A stretch of DNA of 64,000 bases. Origin: Membranipora membranacea. Its lineage: Eukaryota; Bryozoa; Gymnolaemata; Cheilostomatida; Membraniporidae. The notes beneath the pieces are model-generated. The model saw only the letters and a program-made list of their open reading frames with translations, had not been told where the DNA came from and searched no databases. The stretch lies in NCBI GenBank assembly GCA_914767715.1, contig OU612067.1, positions 16,437,001 to 16,501,000 on the forward strand, given 5' to 3'. How positions within the stretch are numbered: position 1 is the stretch's first letter; the number at the start of each line of letters is the position of its first letter. The position numbers were made by a program, and so were the translations under genes. Positions 13,586-25,800 of this stretch are shown piece by piece.

Positions 13586-13610
13586 CAAAGAGTCACCCTG
13601 TTACTCCTCA
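13586..13610. mobile_element. Micro-palindrome relic, CAAGGAGT family
   Basis: 25 bp, CAAAGAGTCAC then CCTGTTACTCCTCA, a mutated relative of 1425-1452, flanked by identical ATCAAAC at 13579-13585 and 13611-13617. Confidence 0.6.
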
Positions 13611-13929
13611 ATCAAACTAAGACTGATTACATATTCTGGGAATTAATACTAATTTAGTATGTCTGACCTCTAATTGGACAGATGGTGGAGGCGGCTTGTA
13701 GCCACAAAAGCATTTTTTCATGACCTGATCTGGCCTGTGTGTAGCCTCAGAAAATGACCATAAATAAGCTTTAATTACAGTTACCCACCCAAGGCCCAGG
13801 TTTCCCGGCACGTCGCGGTGTCGGCTCGTTGGCGGGATTGCGGTCGATTTGAGATGATCCGAATTGGTAAAACTTTACTCAGACATAACTAATAGCTGTC
13901 TGATAGCCATATTAGGACAACATTAAAAG

Positions 13930-14120
13930 TCAGTCAGTTTGGCACTGCGTGTCTGCCACTTGACCAGCCGGTTGTGGGTTCAAACCCTGTCCGGGACCGA
14001 AAGTCGTTTCGACTTTGACTGATCACACAGTCCCTTCTGATCAGGACTATAAATAATGGAGGTCTTCTGTATGTATAACACCATCGTGCATGCAGATTAA
14101 AGAACCCTCCTGTATGGTAT
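13930..14120 (+). repeat. Second SINE-like repeat, unrelated to the first family
   Basis: A pol III B-box-like sequence (GGTTCAAACCCTG) at about 13977, preceded by a tRNA-like stretch starting GGCACTGCG. It is followed by a body with GTGCATGCAGATTAAAGAACCC, a string like the 3' core domains of invertebrate SINEs. Single copy here; boundaries approximate. Confidence 0.5.
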
Positions 14121-14194
14121 AGCCATTGAATTCCATATCTGGAATAGCATCATTAGCTTTCTTTTGCAAAACAAAGGGCTTGCAAAAATAGCCA

Positions 14195-14311
14195 GTCCCT
14201 AGTAGCAATCTAGAAATGCCCTAATCATCAACACTGTATGGGGTATAATTACTGTTTGCAATTTTGTAAACAAGACAATTTCTCAGGCTAATTATTCATG
14301 CTACTAGGGAC
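14195..14311. mobile_element. Small MITE (117 bp) with 5-bp target duplication
   Basis: Perfect 13-bp terminal inverted repeats GTCCCTAGTAGCA / TGCTACTAGGGAC, flanked by the direct repeat AGCCA on both sides (14190-14194 and 14312-14316). Non-coding interior. Confidence 0.65.
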
Positions 14312-17300
14312 AGCCAATCAGATAACAGTCAGATGGGTCCCTGTGTTTAGTGTCCTAACCGTATAACGCTATGATACTATTTCCATTCTAAGAGAAGAAT
14401 CTAATTCAGTGGGTATAGCTCTATACAGGAGGATGCTGTCATCAACCACTGCAGCTCCGGCCTTGTAGCGCTATGCTTCATGCTGGGTTAAAGTTGTCAG
14501 TGGTTGAAAAGTGGCACTAACGACTCGGAAACTTAGTCGTCACTATAAACCTCTTCCTATGCAGTCATCGTCTAACTAGACGGACAGCAAATATTGTTAT
14601 TGTTAAAAGGCATTTACAACATGATGAGCAAATTTTATGCAAATAATCCATAGATGGCTGTTTTAATATGTCATAAATGAGGGTCTGGTGTCCCACACTT
14701 TTCATCGAGAACTACAACATAGGACTACATTGTAACTCAACCACCAACCCGGATCTTCCACAAAACAACATAGGGCCTTCAGGGTTGATTGATGTGCAGG
14801 CAATAAATTATTCTTAAGTTGGCAGAAAAATGGATAGTTATTGGGCTCAACTAGCAGCTGTAGATCTTGCCAGAGATTATAAACTCCCAGTGCCATGGCA
14901 TAAACTGCACGCCTCAAAAACGATAAAAAAATCTTAGGATGAACTGTGTCGGACATTCTAACTCAAATGACGCTTTGTATTCTACATATTAACACTTTCT
15001 TTCTTATTTTCTGTTTAGTGAATTTGATGATGTCATAAATGACGTTGTCGTTGTTGTTTCTTTACAGCATGTCCTTTATCGCCTCGGTTACCAGAATTTG
15101 TATAAGTGCTCAGGAAAAATGTAACTATTTATTTATGGCTACTATAACCATACATGTTTGAAAGTGCGAGTTACAAGCATGGTGAGAGCTGGCCGGCACC
15201 ATCGGCCGTTACAGGTCCTGTTTTGAGGTCAGACAAATCGCTTAGTTTTGGCGCCATTCAATACAAACTGATGGGTATAAGGAGAAGTGATGAGAAAGCG
15301 TCTGTTTTGGTTGGTGGTTGATGTATTCTCCTCAGAATACACCTCACCACAACAAAAGCTTAGACTAAATGGAGTCACTGATGAAAAGGGTAATATGCAG
15401 GCAAGTTACCATATCCTGTTTAGGGGCAGGAGAAAAGCTAAGAGGATTATCATTTCATCAAGAACAAAAATAAGTTGATATACCATAAAAACATTAAATT
15501 CATTGATTGGCCAAGAGATCTCCGCAATCAGGTGAATACTATGAATAATAATAAATATGTAAAAAGGGAAGACCATTTTTCTAGATATCTATGGTAGCAT
15601 ACTATGTGGTTTCCTCTAGCGAACACAAGTCCTACACCAACAAGACAGAGTATATATTTTCCATATATCCAATTTAATTTACTGTCTCGTGTATGTCTGC
15701 GTGGCCATCGGAAGCACAGATACCCCTCTCATCCTTCCCAATGTGATGGAACTAAGCTGCTCCATATCTGGAGGAAAAGCACATAGTAGATATATTAAGC
15801 TTGTTAACTGGCTCGGTACTCTGGCTTCTCGCCTGAAGTACTACTGGTACCTAGCTATTCCACTCTCTTTTGTAACTACCCCAGTAATAAGCCTTTAATT
15901 TAAATTTACTTGATAATTCCTTCAGGGGTAAACTTAATGTTATTTTAGTAAAAGATAGGTACAGATGGCAATGAATCTAACTTCCATCAAAATAATTTCT
16001 ACACTAAATGGCGGTGAAAGGTAACGTGATCATGCTGACATTCAAACATTGTCCAATAGCTTTAGGTGACTGGTAAGAAAATGAAATACAGACAATGATG
16101 AAATTAACATTAATTAAAATGATTTGACACAAATTGACAGCCGATGAGGCCAAATTGACATTGTTCCAATGAACAAAAGTTCAGCTCGTCAGGTGACATA
16201 CATGCAATGGTGGAGGTTTGCAGGTAGCACAAAAAGCCTCAACTAGAACCAAGACAGCACTCGACCTGAATGCAGCCAAAAGACCTAGAACTTTGACGGT
16301 CAAATTGTCGGCTGATTAAATGATAGCCACCAACTATCTCAAATCCAAACAGCTAGGGCACTCAGGCTACAGTTTAGTAGCAGATCATTCTTGTATGATC
16401 CATGATGACAGGTTTTTCCTCAGGATATACAATTGAAAATGCTGAACTACAAATGCCAACAAGAGGGAGTCTAAAATAGCTTAAAAATGCATTAAAAGGT
16501 ACACATGGTTTCTAAATCCCTGTTGGGTATAATTTATAGGCAAAAAATGGCAAAAATAATGTGGCAAATATGCTGAATATTATGTATGAGCCCCCCCCCC
16601 TCCCCGCTTTAGTCTAGAACTAGACTCGTTTTGCTAACCTGTAGTTGAACTCTACCACTGTTTTTGAACACAAAATCGGAAGAAATTTAGTTTAGCGGGC
16701 CGCAAGTACTTGTAACCTAAATTGTGTTACTTTTAAAATAGACAATTTATTTAACCTTTGCGGGGTAGGTTTTGATCAGGTTGAAAAGTGCCGACATGCA
16801 CAAGATCACTGTGTATCAAAAAGTAATATTTTTTTGATGATCTATAAATAAATCAATACAGGTTTGGGGTCCAAAGAATATAGACTATAAATTAATTTTT
16901 CCGTCATTTGCGATATAATTAAAATAGCCCTATATGACATGATGATTTTTAAATGATTACAGAAATTTCTTTTTGCTATTTGGTTTGACAAATTCCTCAT
17001 ATCTATTCCAATTATTAATGGACGCGTCAGTCAGTCTTCATGCAGTGAACAAATTTATCTTCGAGTCACAAAGTGATAAAAATAAAAAAAAGAATGACAG
17101 GAAGAGAATGCCAAAACTTTAAATTTTAATAAGGTGGCATTATTTTTTTAAGGGAATTTAAGCCAAGTAATGTTTTGATGGTGATCTATTGCTTTATTCC
17201 AAATGATTACATCCTTTTATATTAAATCTGCAAACAGACACTGGGGAAAAGAGTTGCACAATCTGGAAAACAAATGACTATCAACTTTGAAGGAGAACTC

Positions 17301-19657
17301 TGATTCAACTGTAGTTATTAAGAATTTAAAATAAAAAGTCTGTCTCTCTCTCCCAGAAGTATTCAGTTTAGTTGTAGATTTAATATCATGTATCATAAAA
17401 AACGGTCCTTTCCAATTAAGTCTCTTGTTTAATGAGGTGATGAGGGATTGTTTAATATCTGCATTTCGAATTTCCTCTTTTTGAGCAAAGCAATTCTATC
17501 AAGCTGTCAGTTTTGTGTTAAATTGTCCGATATTATATGGAGGCCAAATGATAATATCATGACAAAATAGATGGTGGAACTGAAAGTTAAGATAGAAACT
17601 CCCTTCAGTCCTGAAAGATTACCAGACTAGTTATGGACACATGGTCTACAAGACCATGCCACCTTAGTGCACATGGACATCTAGTCACACCAAATTTTTC
17701 CTGACAGTAGTCAAGCTAAGTGAATTAGTTCACTTGTTATGCATCAAAAATATTCTTGCAATTGTTTATCACATGACCAGTGTGACCTTAGCGAGTTATC
17801 CAAGGAAGTCTGATGTGCGAATCCATAACTGAACAAGTAGCCATGGAAGAGCTCTAAAATTTTGCGGAGTTTTTTTTAATTTAAATCAATTCTGCTGTCA
17901 CTGCACCATTCATTAATTTGAACAGAAATGTGTTCAACAAGTGATTAAGGGTTAAAAGACCAGTCATGTCGATAAGGAATAAACTTTGGGCTAAAATTGT
18001 TTGCTAAAAACTTTGTGGCACTCCATTTGCTATCGTTAAAAGTTATGAGGTATTTTGCGGCCGAGATGGAGGTCTGCTTTTACTGACATATTGTGGTTTA
18101 TTACGTAGCCATGTAAAACTGGAAGAAACCGGGTGAAACCAAAAATGGAGAGAAAAATAGCAATTTACATCAAATAAATGTGCATCAAAAACCGTGATAA
18201 CATAAATGGACATAGTCAGAAACTGATTGCAGCATGATTTAACGAAGGAGTAAAAGACTTATGCTTCTTGATGCAACAATGTCACAGATATGATTATTAC
18301 CTATTTGGCAACTATGATCTCTCAGCAGCAAAGTGAATGTGTGTGTCTATGTGTCTATGGAACTTTTCAAGGAGCAAGGCGCCTATATCTACAATGTGAA
18401 TTTCTATTTTTGGTAGATCATCTTTCACTGAGCTCAGCTTCGAATGCAACAAACAAAAAGCAGAGCGTATTCCTGAAATACCATTATGGTTTGACACATA
18501 GCTACAAATTATTTGACAAAAAAACGAGTTATTGAAAGTGGAGGCAGTATACTGGTTAGTTAGTCACAGCGAGATAATCTTTTAGTGATAATACCATAGT
18601 TTATGCAATCAAATACCATTTAAAAATCCAGAAACATCAAGGATAAAAAATAACCTTGAGAATCAGTTGAAACAAGCCAAAGATGCTTGTATGCATTGAA
18701 TCCAAACAAGAACATCATGATAAAACATTCAAGAGAATGGCGGATGTGAGATATATCTGAATATTATGGATTACAGACTCCGGTGATACTTTGAATGGTA
18801 ACACAGTATTGGAATGGTATGGTGATTTGGTGATGCCATTTGGCCCCCTCCCCTGGATATTGCGCCAATATAAGTCATTTTGAATTTTTAAGCCCAAGTT
18901 TGAGATTTAAATGAGTGTCGACCACCATGAGTCAGGGGAAAGTAAGACGACAATCTACAGCTTGGGCAATGACCTCGTTATAGGATTATTTAACAATCTT
19001 GGTCACCCGTATCTACAGTCAGAAATATGGAGATGATATTGACCATGAAATATAGGCAAAAAATAAAAGTTTATACATTGACAATATATACGGATGTACA
19101 TAATAATACCTTATTAATTTCAGATTTGACGAGAACTTCATTGCTTGACACTTTCTGACACTCTAGGGCTTCGTGAACCCCCATCAAGGGACATTTTGTA
19201 AACCGAAACAAATGTTTCAATACTGCGGGATGTCTGTAAATTACAATACAGCGTTTGAAAGAAAGCTAACAATTAGGTCCAAAGTTCATAAAAGTTATCT
19301 CATCCTAAACGAAAATTCAGCCCTGATTAAAATTTTGGGCCCCAAATTAAATCAGTTTTAAAATGCACCCCTGCAGGTAACTGCAGGCAGTATACAAGAC
19401 ACCCCTGTGGGTACATACTGTACGCCCATTTAGGTACCTACTGTTCGCCCCTTTAGATAGTTTCCTTGGTTTGCTTAAATTTTTAGCCGGCAGGGTCAAC
19501 GTTTATGCCGCATTCTTTATGCGGTCAGGTTAAAATATAGATCGATGAAGCTCTCTAGTTTATATCCATATCACAGGGTAGGGTATTTCAGAATTTCATG
19601 CATCATGCAGAATCACGTACAAGGATAATGGAATTATGGAGTTAGAACTGAGGCTTG

Positions 19658-19925
19658 TTTTTTTTTATTAGATACTGTAGCACCAGCCGCCAACCGCATC
19701 GCTTGTGACCTGGAGACCGCAAGTTAGGCGAAAATTTATAATGGCGAAAAGGGTCCGTTTCTATGCTAGTAGGCCACGTATCAAACGATACAGGCCTGAC
19801 GCTATTGCGGTGTATCTTATCTTTTTTGGGTAGCTGAGAGGAATGATTAAGTAACCCAGCCGAGATTCAAACTTGAGCCCATTACTAGACTTTGGAGCAT
19901 GATTCCAAATGTACTCGCCAACCAG
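19658..19925 (-). repeat. tRNA-derived SINE, copy 2 (full length)
   Basis: About 268 bp on the minus strand: tRNA-like head at 19925-19850 with A- and B-box-like motifs, a body, and an A-rich tail (CTAATAAAAAAAAAC) ending at 19658. Differs from copy 1 at about two positions over the shared 185 bp, so the two insertions are recent or from the same source. No clear target duplication seen. Confidence 0.75.
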
Positions 19926-20798
19926 GTGATGGCGTGAAAAGTTAGTGCTGTCACAAACAAATGTCGCAAGGTGCCCTCATTTCTTCATACATCTGGGTGT
20001 GAAGTTTCCAAGCAAGTAAAATGCATCATTAGATATGATGACCTCCTGGAGTGTCCTGCGAGTACGTATAAAATGAATCAAGTACTTACCACTCCCTGGG
20101 ATGCACATAGGCAGTTTCACTCGGTTCTTACCCAACTCAGGCTGAGAGTACTATGGCCATATTACAATAACCACTGGGTCACATTGACTCACATAATGAT
20201 GAATGTACCCAATCATAAGGCTAAATAAGGCACATATCCAATTATGACATTTTGAGGCAGCAGGATGTAATAGTGTGACTTGCGTCACAAAAACAAGAGG
20301 CAGCCTTTCCATGTTTGAGGTTTGCACAACATCACCATTGTTAACATATATGGTGACAGCAGCCTCAGCTCAACCTGAGAGGTTAGATCAGCGGTTGCAA
20401 TCTCAGAGTGAAGAACTGTTTGCATGACGCCACATTACTAACATAAAAGCCTCAGCTGATCCTCAGCTGATCCTCAGAGAATAAATGAGTATAAAAAAAC
20501 TCATTGAAGATCCTCTGACGTTGCAACCTTTGTCAGTGTGTTTAGACCAGAACAACCCCATTCCATCAAGAATCCTCTCTTAATTCCCAGCTTTTGTCTA
20601 TTAATTAGATTTATGCAGTTAAAAAAATTGCCATATTATCGTAATCACTATTATATGCTTTTCATCCTTTTTATAAGTTTTGATGACTAAAATTTGTTGG
20701 CTTGGTCAACTAGCTCAAACCAGATCAGAGACTTTTGTGAGGCCTGTCTAGGTTGGACTATGAGTTAAAAGAAAAGAAATTCAGCTAGAATTAAATTC

Positions 20799-22186
20799 TT
20801 TATTGGCATATAGACAATTATAGAGTTACATAGCATTACCTCAGGTATAGCAATTTTTAAACGAAAAACCAGGCTAGCGCAGTCAAAATGAAGAACTTAG
20901 GCATAGAAATACAAAAATATAGAAGCAAAACAAAGTTATCTAAGTAACTTTTCTCTTGGGAAAGTTTTTTTGACACCCAAAAATTTAACTGATCCGCTGA
21001 TGGTATTTACGAAATGATTGAATGCCATAAAGTGCAAAACAAAAACAGGGTGCTTTTTTTCTAAGCAATGTGACAAAGTCTTACAACTATCCAGGGGTGT
21101 GGAACCCCTGTTAACAGCTACTCTCTATTATACGCCCCTAGTCTAGGTCTAGGATCAGCAGGTTAACCAGTTGAGATTCATAACATACATATACACAAAG
21201 TAAAATAGACAAAGATATGCACATCGGTAACATCAACCAATAAATATACATTATGTGAATGTCTATTATGTACACAACTACCCTAGAGTTACTAGTGCCT
21301 AGGAGTCCATTATAGATCAAAAGTTATAGACAACATCATGGTAAAATATTAGTTTCAAATTCTAGAGGGCAAAGATGTAATTTGTTACGATAACTATGCT
21401 TTAAAATCCTAAACTTACAGAGCTCAAACAACACTACAATTGTACATAATACAGTGTAAATACCATTATTTCGGCTCTAAAAGGCTTCTTGGGTGGCACT
21501 CAAATCAAGCAGCTAACATTCATCATGATAAATCAGGTAAAAAAATACGTGACTAACTGCACTTGCTCTCTAGGACTGGAGGAAGAAAAATGTATGCAAA
21601 AAAATATTAGTAGAATTTTATAATCACTGAGGTCGTCGAGTTTGTAGTATAGACAGTGAGTGATGAGTGATGAGGCAGTTATGAATAGAACAAGTATAGT
21701 ATAGTATAATATAATATAGAAAACTGCATTGGCAATCGGGACCTTTTTCAAATAAGATAAAACCGGCTATAACATTCATAAAAATAAGACCAGGGCTATA
21801 TTTTTTCACCCATCATTCTCTTTAGAGATTACAATTGACCTTGACATGCCATCACATTGTGTTTTCATATATAGCAGTAACTAAAAATATCGATCTTTAT
21901 GAGGTTCTCAGGCTAGTTATATATATAGTAACTGAAATGTAAAATGAAAATGATATAATAAAAAAATAAATTATAACTCTCTTGTTGCAATTTCTATCGG
22001 ACATTAGGAAGTGTGCCAATGTTCTAAAAACATATTATTGGCTAAGATTCAATTATCTATAAGAACAGGTTTGATTGTTTCAAAATCACAAGTTAGGGTC
22101 CTATGCACCCTTGTTTGATGTGAAATGCCTGATTATTGTAAACTACTACATAACTAACTACCGTATCGTGTCACTAAGGCCGCTTG
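20799..22186 (-). other. Possible 3' UTR of the zinc-finger gene
   Basis: Sequence after the TGA. The first AATAAA on the minus strand below the stop is at 20799-20804, which would give a 3' UTR of about 1.4 kb. The stretch is AT-rich with no coding signal. End position inferred only from the hexamer. Confidence 0.3.
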
Positions 22187-22894
22187 TCATTCAGTTTTAG
22201 GGCTAGGCAAGGCAGTGTTTTGTCCCATGAAGAAAAAACCAGGGGGGAACGGAAGCGCTGATGATTGAAATGCTACTTGACTATGTTGAACTAGATGAGC
22301 ATAGAACAATGATTCGTTAGCCACCTTGATGTGACAGTGGGGGCATTCAAAGTGTCCCAGAGCCGACGATGAGGTGCTCGGTCTATTATCATCCACCCCC
22401 ATATCATGAGGACCGCCGCTGCCGTAAAGCTCACCGCTAAGCGATGACGCTGATACCGCCGGCGGACTCGCTTTCACATGTGACATGAGATGATCAACCA
22501 GCTTTTCTTGCCCCGGCAGCAGCTTGCCACACACCGTACATCCGTAATGGTTCTTCATTACGTTAGCCAACGATTCGCTGTTGACATGAGAGCAGCGGAC
22601 ATGCGCTCTCAGGCCGTCGACACGCTTGAACGCTCGTCCGCAGCTGACTATCGGGCAGAGGTAGGGTTTGACATCACTGTGTCGGCTCTGACAGTGCCGT
22701 TGTAGTTTGTCGTTGCGTTTAAAGGCAGCACCACAGTCCGTGCAGACAAACTTACGGGGTCCGTGTACGTTCTTCACATGTTGATTCAGTCTGTCCCTCA
22801 GAGGAAACATGCTCTCACACTGATCACATTTGTAAGTCTTGCCAGATAGGGCCGAATGGTTCAACATGTGCTTCACCATCGCTAACCTCTTGAC
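22187..22894 (-). CDS. Zinc-finger gene, terminal coding exon 16 (fingers 11-16)
   Basis: Residues 811-1045 plus TGA. The acceptor TGAACAG lies at 22895-22897; the frame stays open upstream into the intron, so apparent upstream Met codons are not starts. It completes finger 11 (H819, H823) and encodes fingers 12-14 in tight tandem, then finger 15, a Ser/Gly-rich spacer, and finger 16 (C994, C997, H1010, H1014). The C-terminal tail is hydrophobic and Pro-rich (FPPGFFFMG). Fingers 13-14 have the AFKRxDxLxxH pattern typical of DNA-binding C2H2 arrays. Confidence 0.9.
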   Translation of the reverse strand, partial: VKRLAMVKHMLNHSALSGKTYKCDQCESMFPLRDRLNQHVKNVHGPRKFVCTDCGAAFKRNDKLQRHCQSRHSDVKPYLCPIVSCGRAFKRVDGLRAHVRCSHVNSESLANVMKNHYGCTVCGKLLPGQEKLVDHLMSHVKASPPAVSASSLSGELYGSGGPHDMGVDDNRPSTSSSALGHFECPHCHIKVANESLFYAHLVQHSQVAFQSSALPFPPGFFFMGQNTALPSPKTE

Positions 22895-25800
22895 CTGTTC
22901 AAAAGAGAAACAATACATCATGTCAATATATGTCATGTCATGAATAATTCATAATATTTATAGATTCAGATAATTTGGATAGATAGTTATTTGAATTTCG
23001 GGTCAATATTTGAGTCTTTTCTTCCACTCTGAAATGCATTCCACAGAGTTAAGTGACAGTATGACGTCATAACAAGTAAAATGAGATAAATCCTAAATAA
23101 TTTTGAAACAAAGAGTCTTAGTGAGATATGTAGCAAGTTTTTGAACAGACAAAATATTGAAGATTGCATAAAAAAGTGAAATATGAACACCATTTGCTAT
23201 TAGACAAGATGGTCCTTTTCGTAGCAAAAAATTTAAAACCGCACCACATTTTTAAGTCCATTCAAAAAGCAGTTGTGTGTTTGCCTATTGAACATAGATC
23301 CATCAGGATTCCAATGGGCATCGTCTAGAAAAAGGAAGACCACACAGAAGAGGGTACTTGTGAATGGAGGGGAGGAGGGGGTCGTCTACCTATATCAGGC
23401 TTTTGTGCCCACAGGCTACATGACTTGCAATCTCTCAATGACTGGCATGTCAGTTTTTAAATAAAGCTGGGTTATTTAAAGGTCATAGATATTAGATATC
23501 CATATGAAAAACTGTTGATTGGCCCGTTTTGATGGTCGATATCTTGGTCCAGGAAATAGAGGTTGACGTTGTTGACACTCAGACGCAATTTATATCTATT
23601 AATTTTACTGGCACTAGGGCCTTGAAATTCTTCATGGTGTTACTGCATTATGGCAGGTTAGTTGAGGTTTTTGACACAGTTACAAAGTAATCCTTTGGAA
23701 CAGTGAACCTTATTTTTTGCTTCAAAGCCACCGCTAATATTGTCCATGATGGCCGATATGGCACTGCACCAAAAAACCACACAAGTTTTTTCTCTCTTTC
23801 TTTCAATATACAATTATTTTTAAACCCGTTAGTTTCTCAAGGGCTGCAGTGATGTCATATATGACACTCTGGTTATGTATGGTTTCTAATCATGGTCGCT
23901 TGAGCGCGAAAAAATCCACCACAATCCTGGCGATTTCCTGACAATATCCATCTGGTTTCATCATGCATAGAGATCAGAGATTTGAAAGTAAACTTTACCA
24001 ACTTCTTGTTGGGACAATTTTTTACTTGACTTGGCAACGACGATAGGTTGCGCCAATTTCACCAACGCATGACAAACTCATCTCTTTGTAGATAAGATAT
24101 CGACAGCTTTTTTCATCAATTATGAAAGTAAGAAATCTTATTAACCTGAGAAGCAGAATATTGTTTTATGGATATGGTAGGTTATCCACTTTGGGAGTTG
24201 CAGTGCCTACAAATTTTCGTAGCATAACGTGATCAAATTTCCCTTTTCTCTTCTGGACAAATTACTCGGAATCGGCCTTAAGTTCTTGACTTCGATTTGA
24301 CCTCAAAAACATTCTACCGCTACCTACAGATGGAGGAAGGATCTAAATAATTTATCACCATTGCTCCTTCCACTCTCCAATACAACCAGACCAAACAATA
24401 AGCTGAACTCGCAAGGCAAGGGGCTTGGAATTATGTTCATGCATTAATTAGGGGGCTCAGCCCACTTAATTGTCACACTAACAGACCTGGTGGCGGCTGC
24501 ATCAGACCCCATAATTCATGAGAGGAAATGTTGATTTAGAAAGTTCACACATCAAGATTATTTTATGTTTAATCAGGCGATTAATCATTCCTACACAATC
24601 CCTAGGTTACAGGTACTTAGCTATGGGTTGTGTTAAAAAAATGGAGCAGGGTAGTTTAGTAGAAAAACAAACCTTAGTTGGTTAATGAAGTTGGTCAAGA
24701 AAAGTTGAAGATGTGACCTCCAAATAACTCTGGGCATGGAACCACAAGAGAAGAGGATGGAATCATTAAAAAAATATCTCCTAATATCCCCTAATCAACC
24801 ACAGGAACTTCATTTCCTGAAATTTTTGTGAGTGTGTGGCATATTGAGCAAATGGTCTGATCATTTTCATTACAAAGGCCTTGTGATCCGATGGGATCCA
24901 ACATGGCGGCAGGTCTGCGGTTATGCAGCTCTCAATTGTCAACCTTCTTAGAAAAGCCTGTCGCAATATTATAATAATATTGACCTTGACCCGATTTCCA
25001 GTACTGTGGAAATGGCGGGCTTTTATGTTACCAACTATAGCCGATTAAAATTCTAAACAGCGATAAACTGTATTTTAAGAACTACGAGGTCCATAAAGTT
25101 AGCCAAATTTGTAGCAATCGATTATTACTTTGCGTTTAATGTTTTATTTAGAAGAATCCTTTTTTATATCGGAAAATGAATCATCACAAAGCTTTGATTT
25201 TTCATATCGATCTCGACTTAATCTAGGCCAGTTTTGAGTAGGCACATTGAAAACGCGGAGGCGAACATTTAGGCCAACATAAAATTTTGGTAATAAATGT
25301 CTAGAAGTCTATGAAAAACACTGTCATCTTGTGCATTTTGCGGTTTGTTACAGTTCAAGTGTCTAATTACATGGCTTCTCCACCAATAATTCATGACTTT
25401 ATGGTATAAAGGTTTTACTACAGAATCAGATAAGAAGTCAGTTTGTCTTTGGTGGCCATTTTATATCCATGGTAATGGATCTGGACATTTCTGGGCTGGA
25501 GAAGCAAAAGTCTTGAAAAAGGATGTTTAGTGAAGCCAAGTCTTTACAACTCTCGCTGATGATGCCAAGAGTTAAGGCTGCCAAGTCACCGACAAGAGAG
25601 ATATTGATTCAATGTTTCATTGTTAATTGAAAAGGTGAGAAGGTGAAAAGACTTAGGAGAGAATCTGTTAATTCTTGAATTGTAATCCTTTGGCTGCCGT
25701 GCCTGATTTTGTCCAAGCGTAAAGGAGAAAAGTTCACCATTTCGTACAAGCTTAAAATAGAGAAATTTATGTTGGCCCTAACCTGTGCATTCTCTTTTTT

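Larger units (their letters stand above)
187..19657. other. Gene-free AT-rich intergenic stretch
   Basis: Apart from the repeats listed separately, no convincing gene is seen. Open frames are at most 100 codons (longest 11509-11811), lack domains, and have no supporting splice pattern. Could include intergenic DNA or a very long intron of an unseen transcript. Confidence 0.6.

Noticed and set aside
13930-14005. Functional tRNA gene
   Set aside because: A B-box-like motif is present but a full cloverleaf with paired acceptor stem could not be drawn; it continues into a SINE-like body.
17658-17682. CATGGTCT...AGACCATG palindrome as another micro-element
   Set aside because: No matching 7-bp flanking repeats; a plain hairpin can arise by chance.
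1-19925. Reading the 185-bp direct repeats as LTRs of a 19.7-kb element
   Set aside because: Repeats lack TG...CA ends, have tRNA-like promoter boxes and an A tail, and no gag/pol/integrase coding lies between them; SINE is the better reading.
21092-21110. CAGGGGT...ACCCCTG hairpin as a micro-element
   Set aside because: No flanking duplication.
22895-22936. Upstream extension of the last zinc-finger exon to an apparent Met
   Set aside because: An AG acceptor at 22895-22896 gives a phase-0 join completing finger 11; the upstream codons are intronic.
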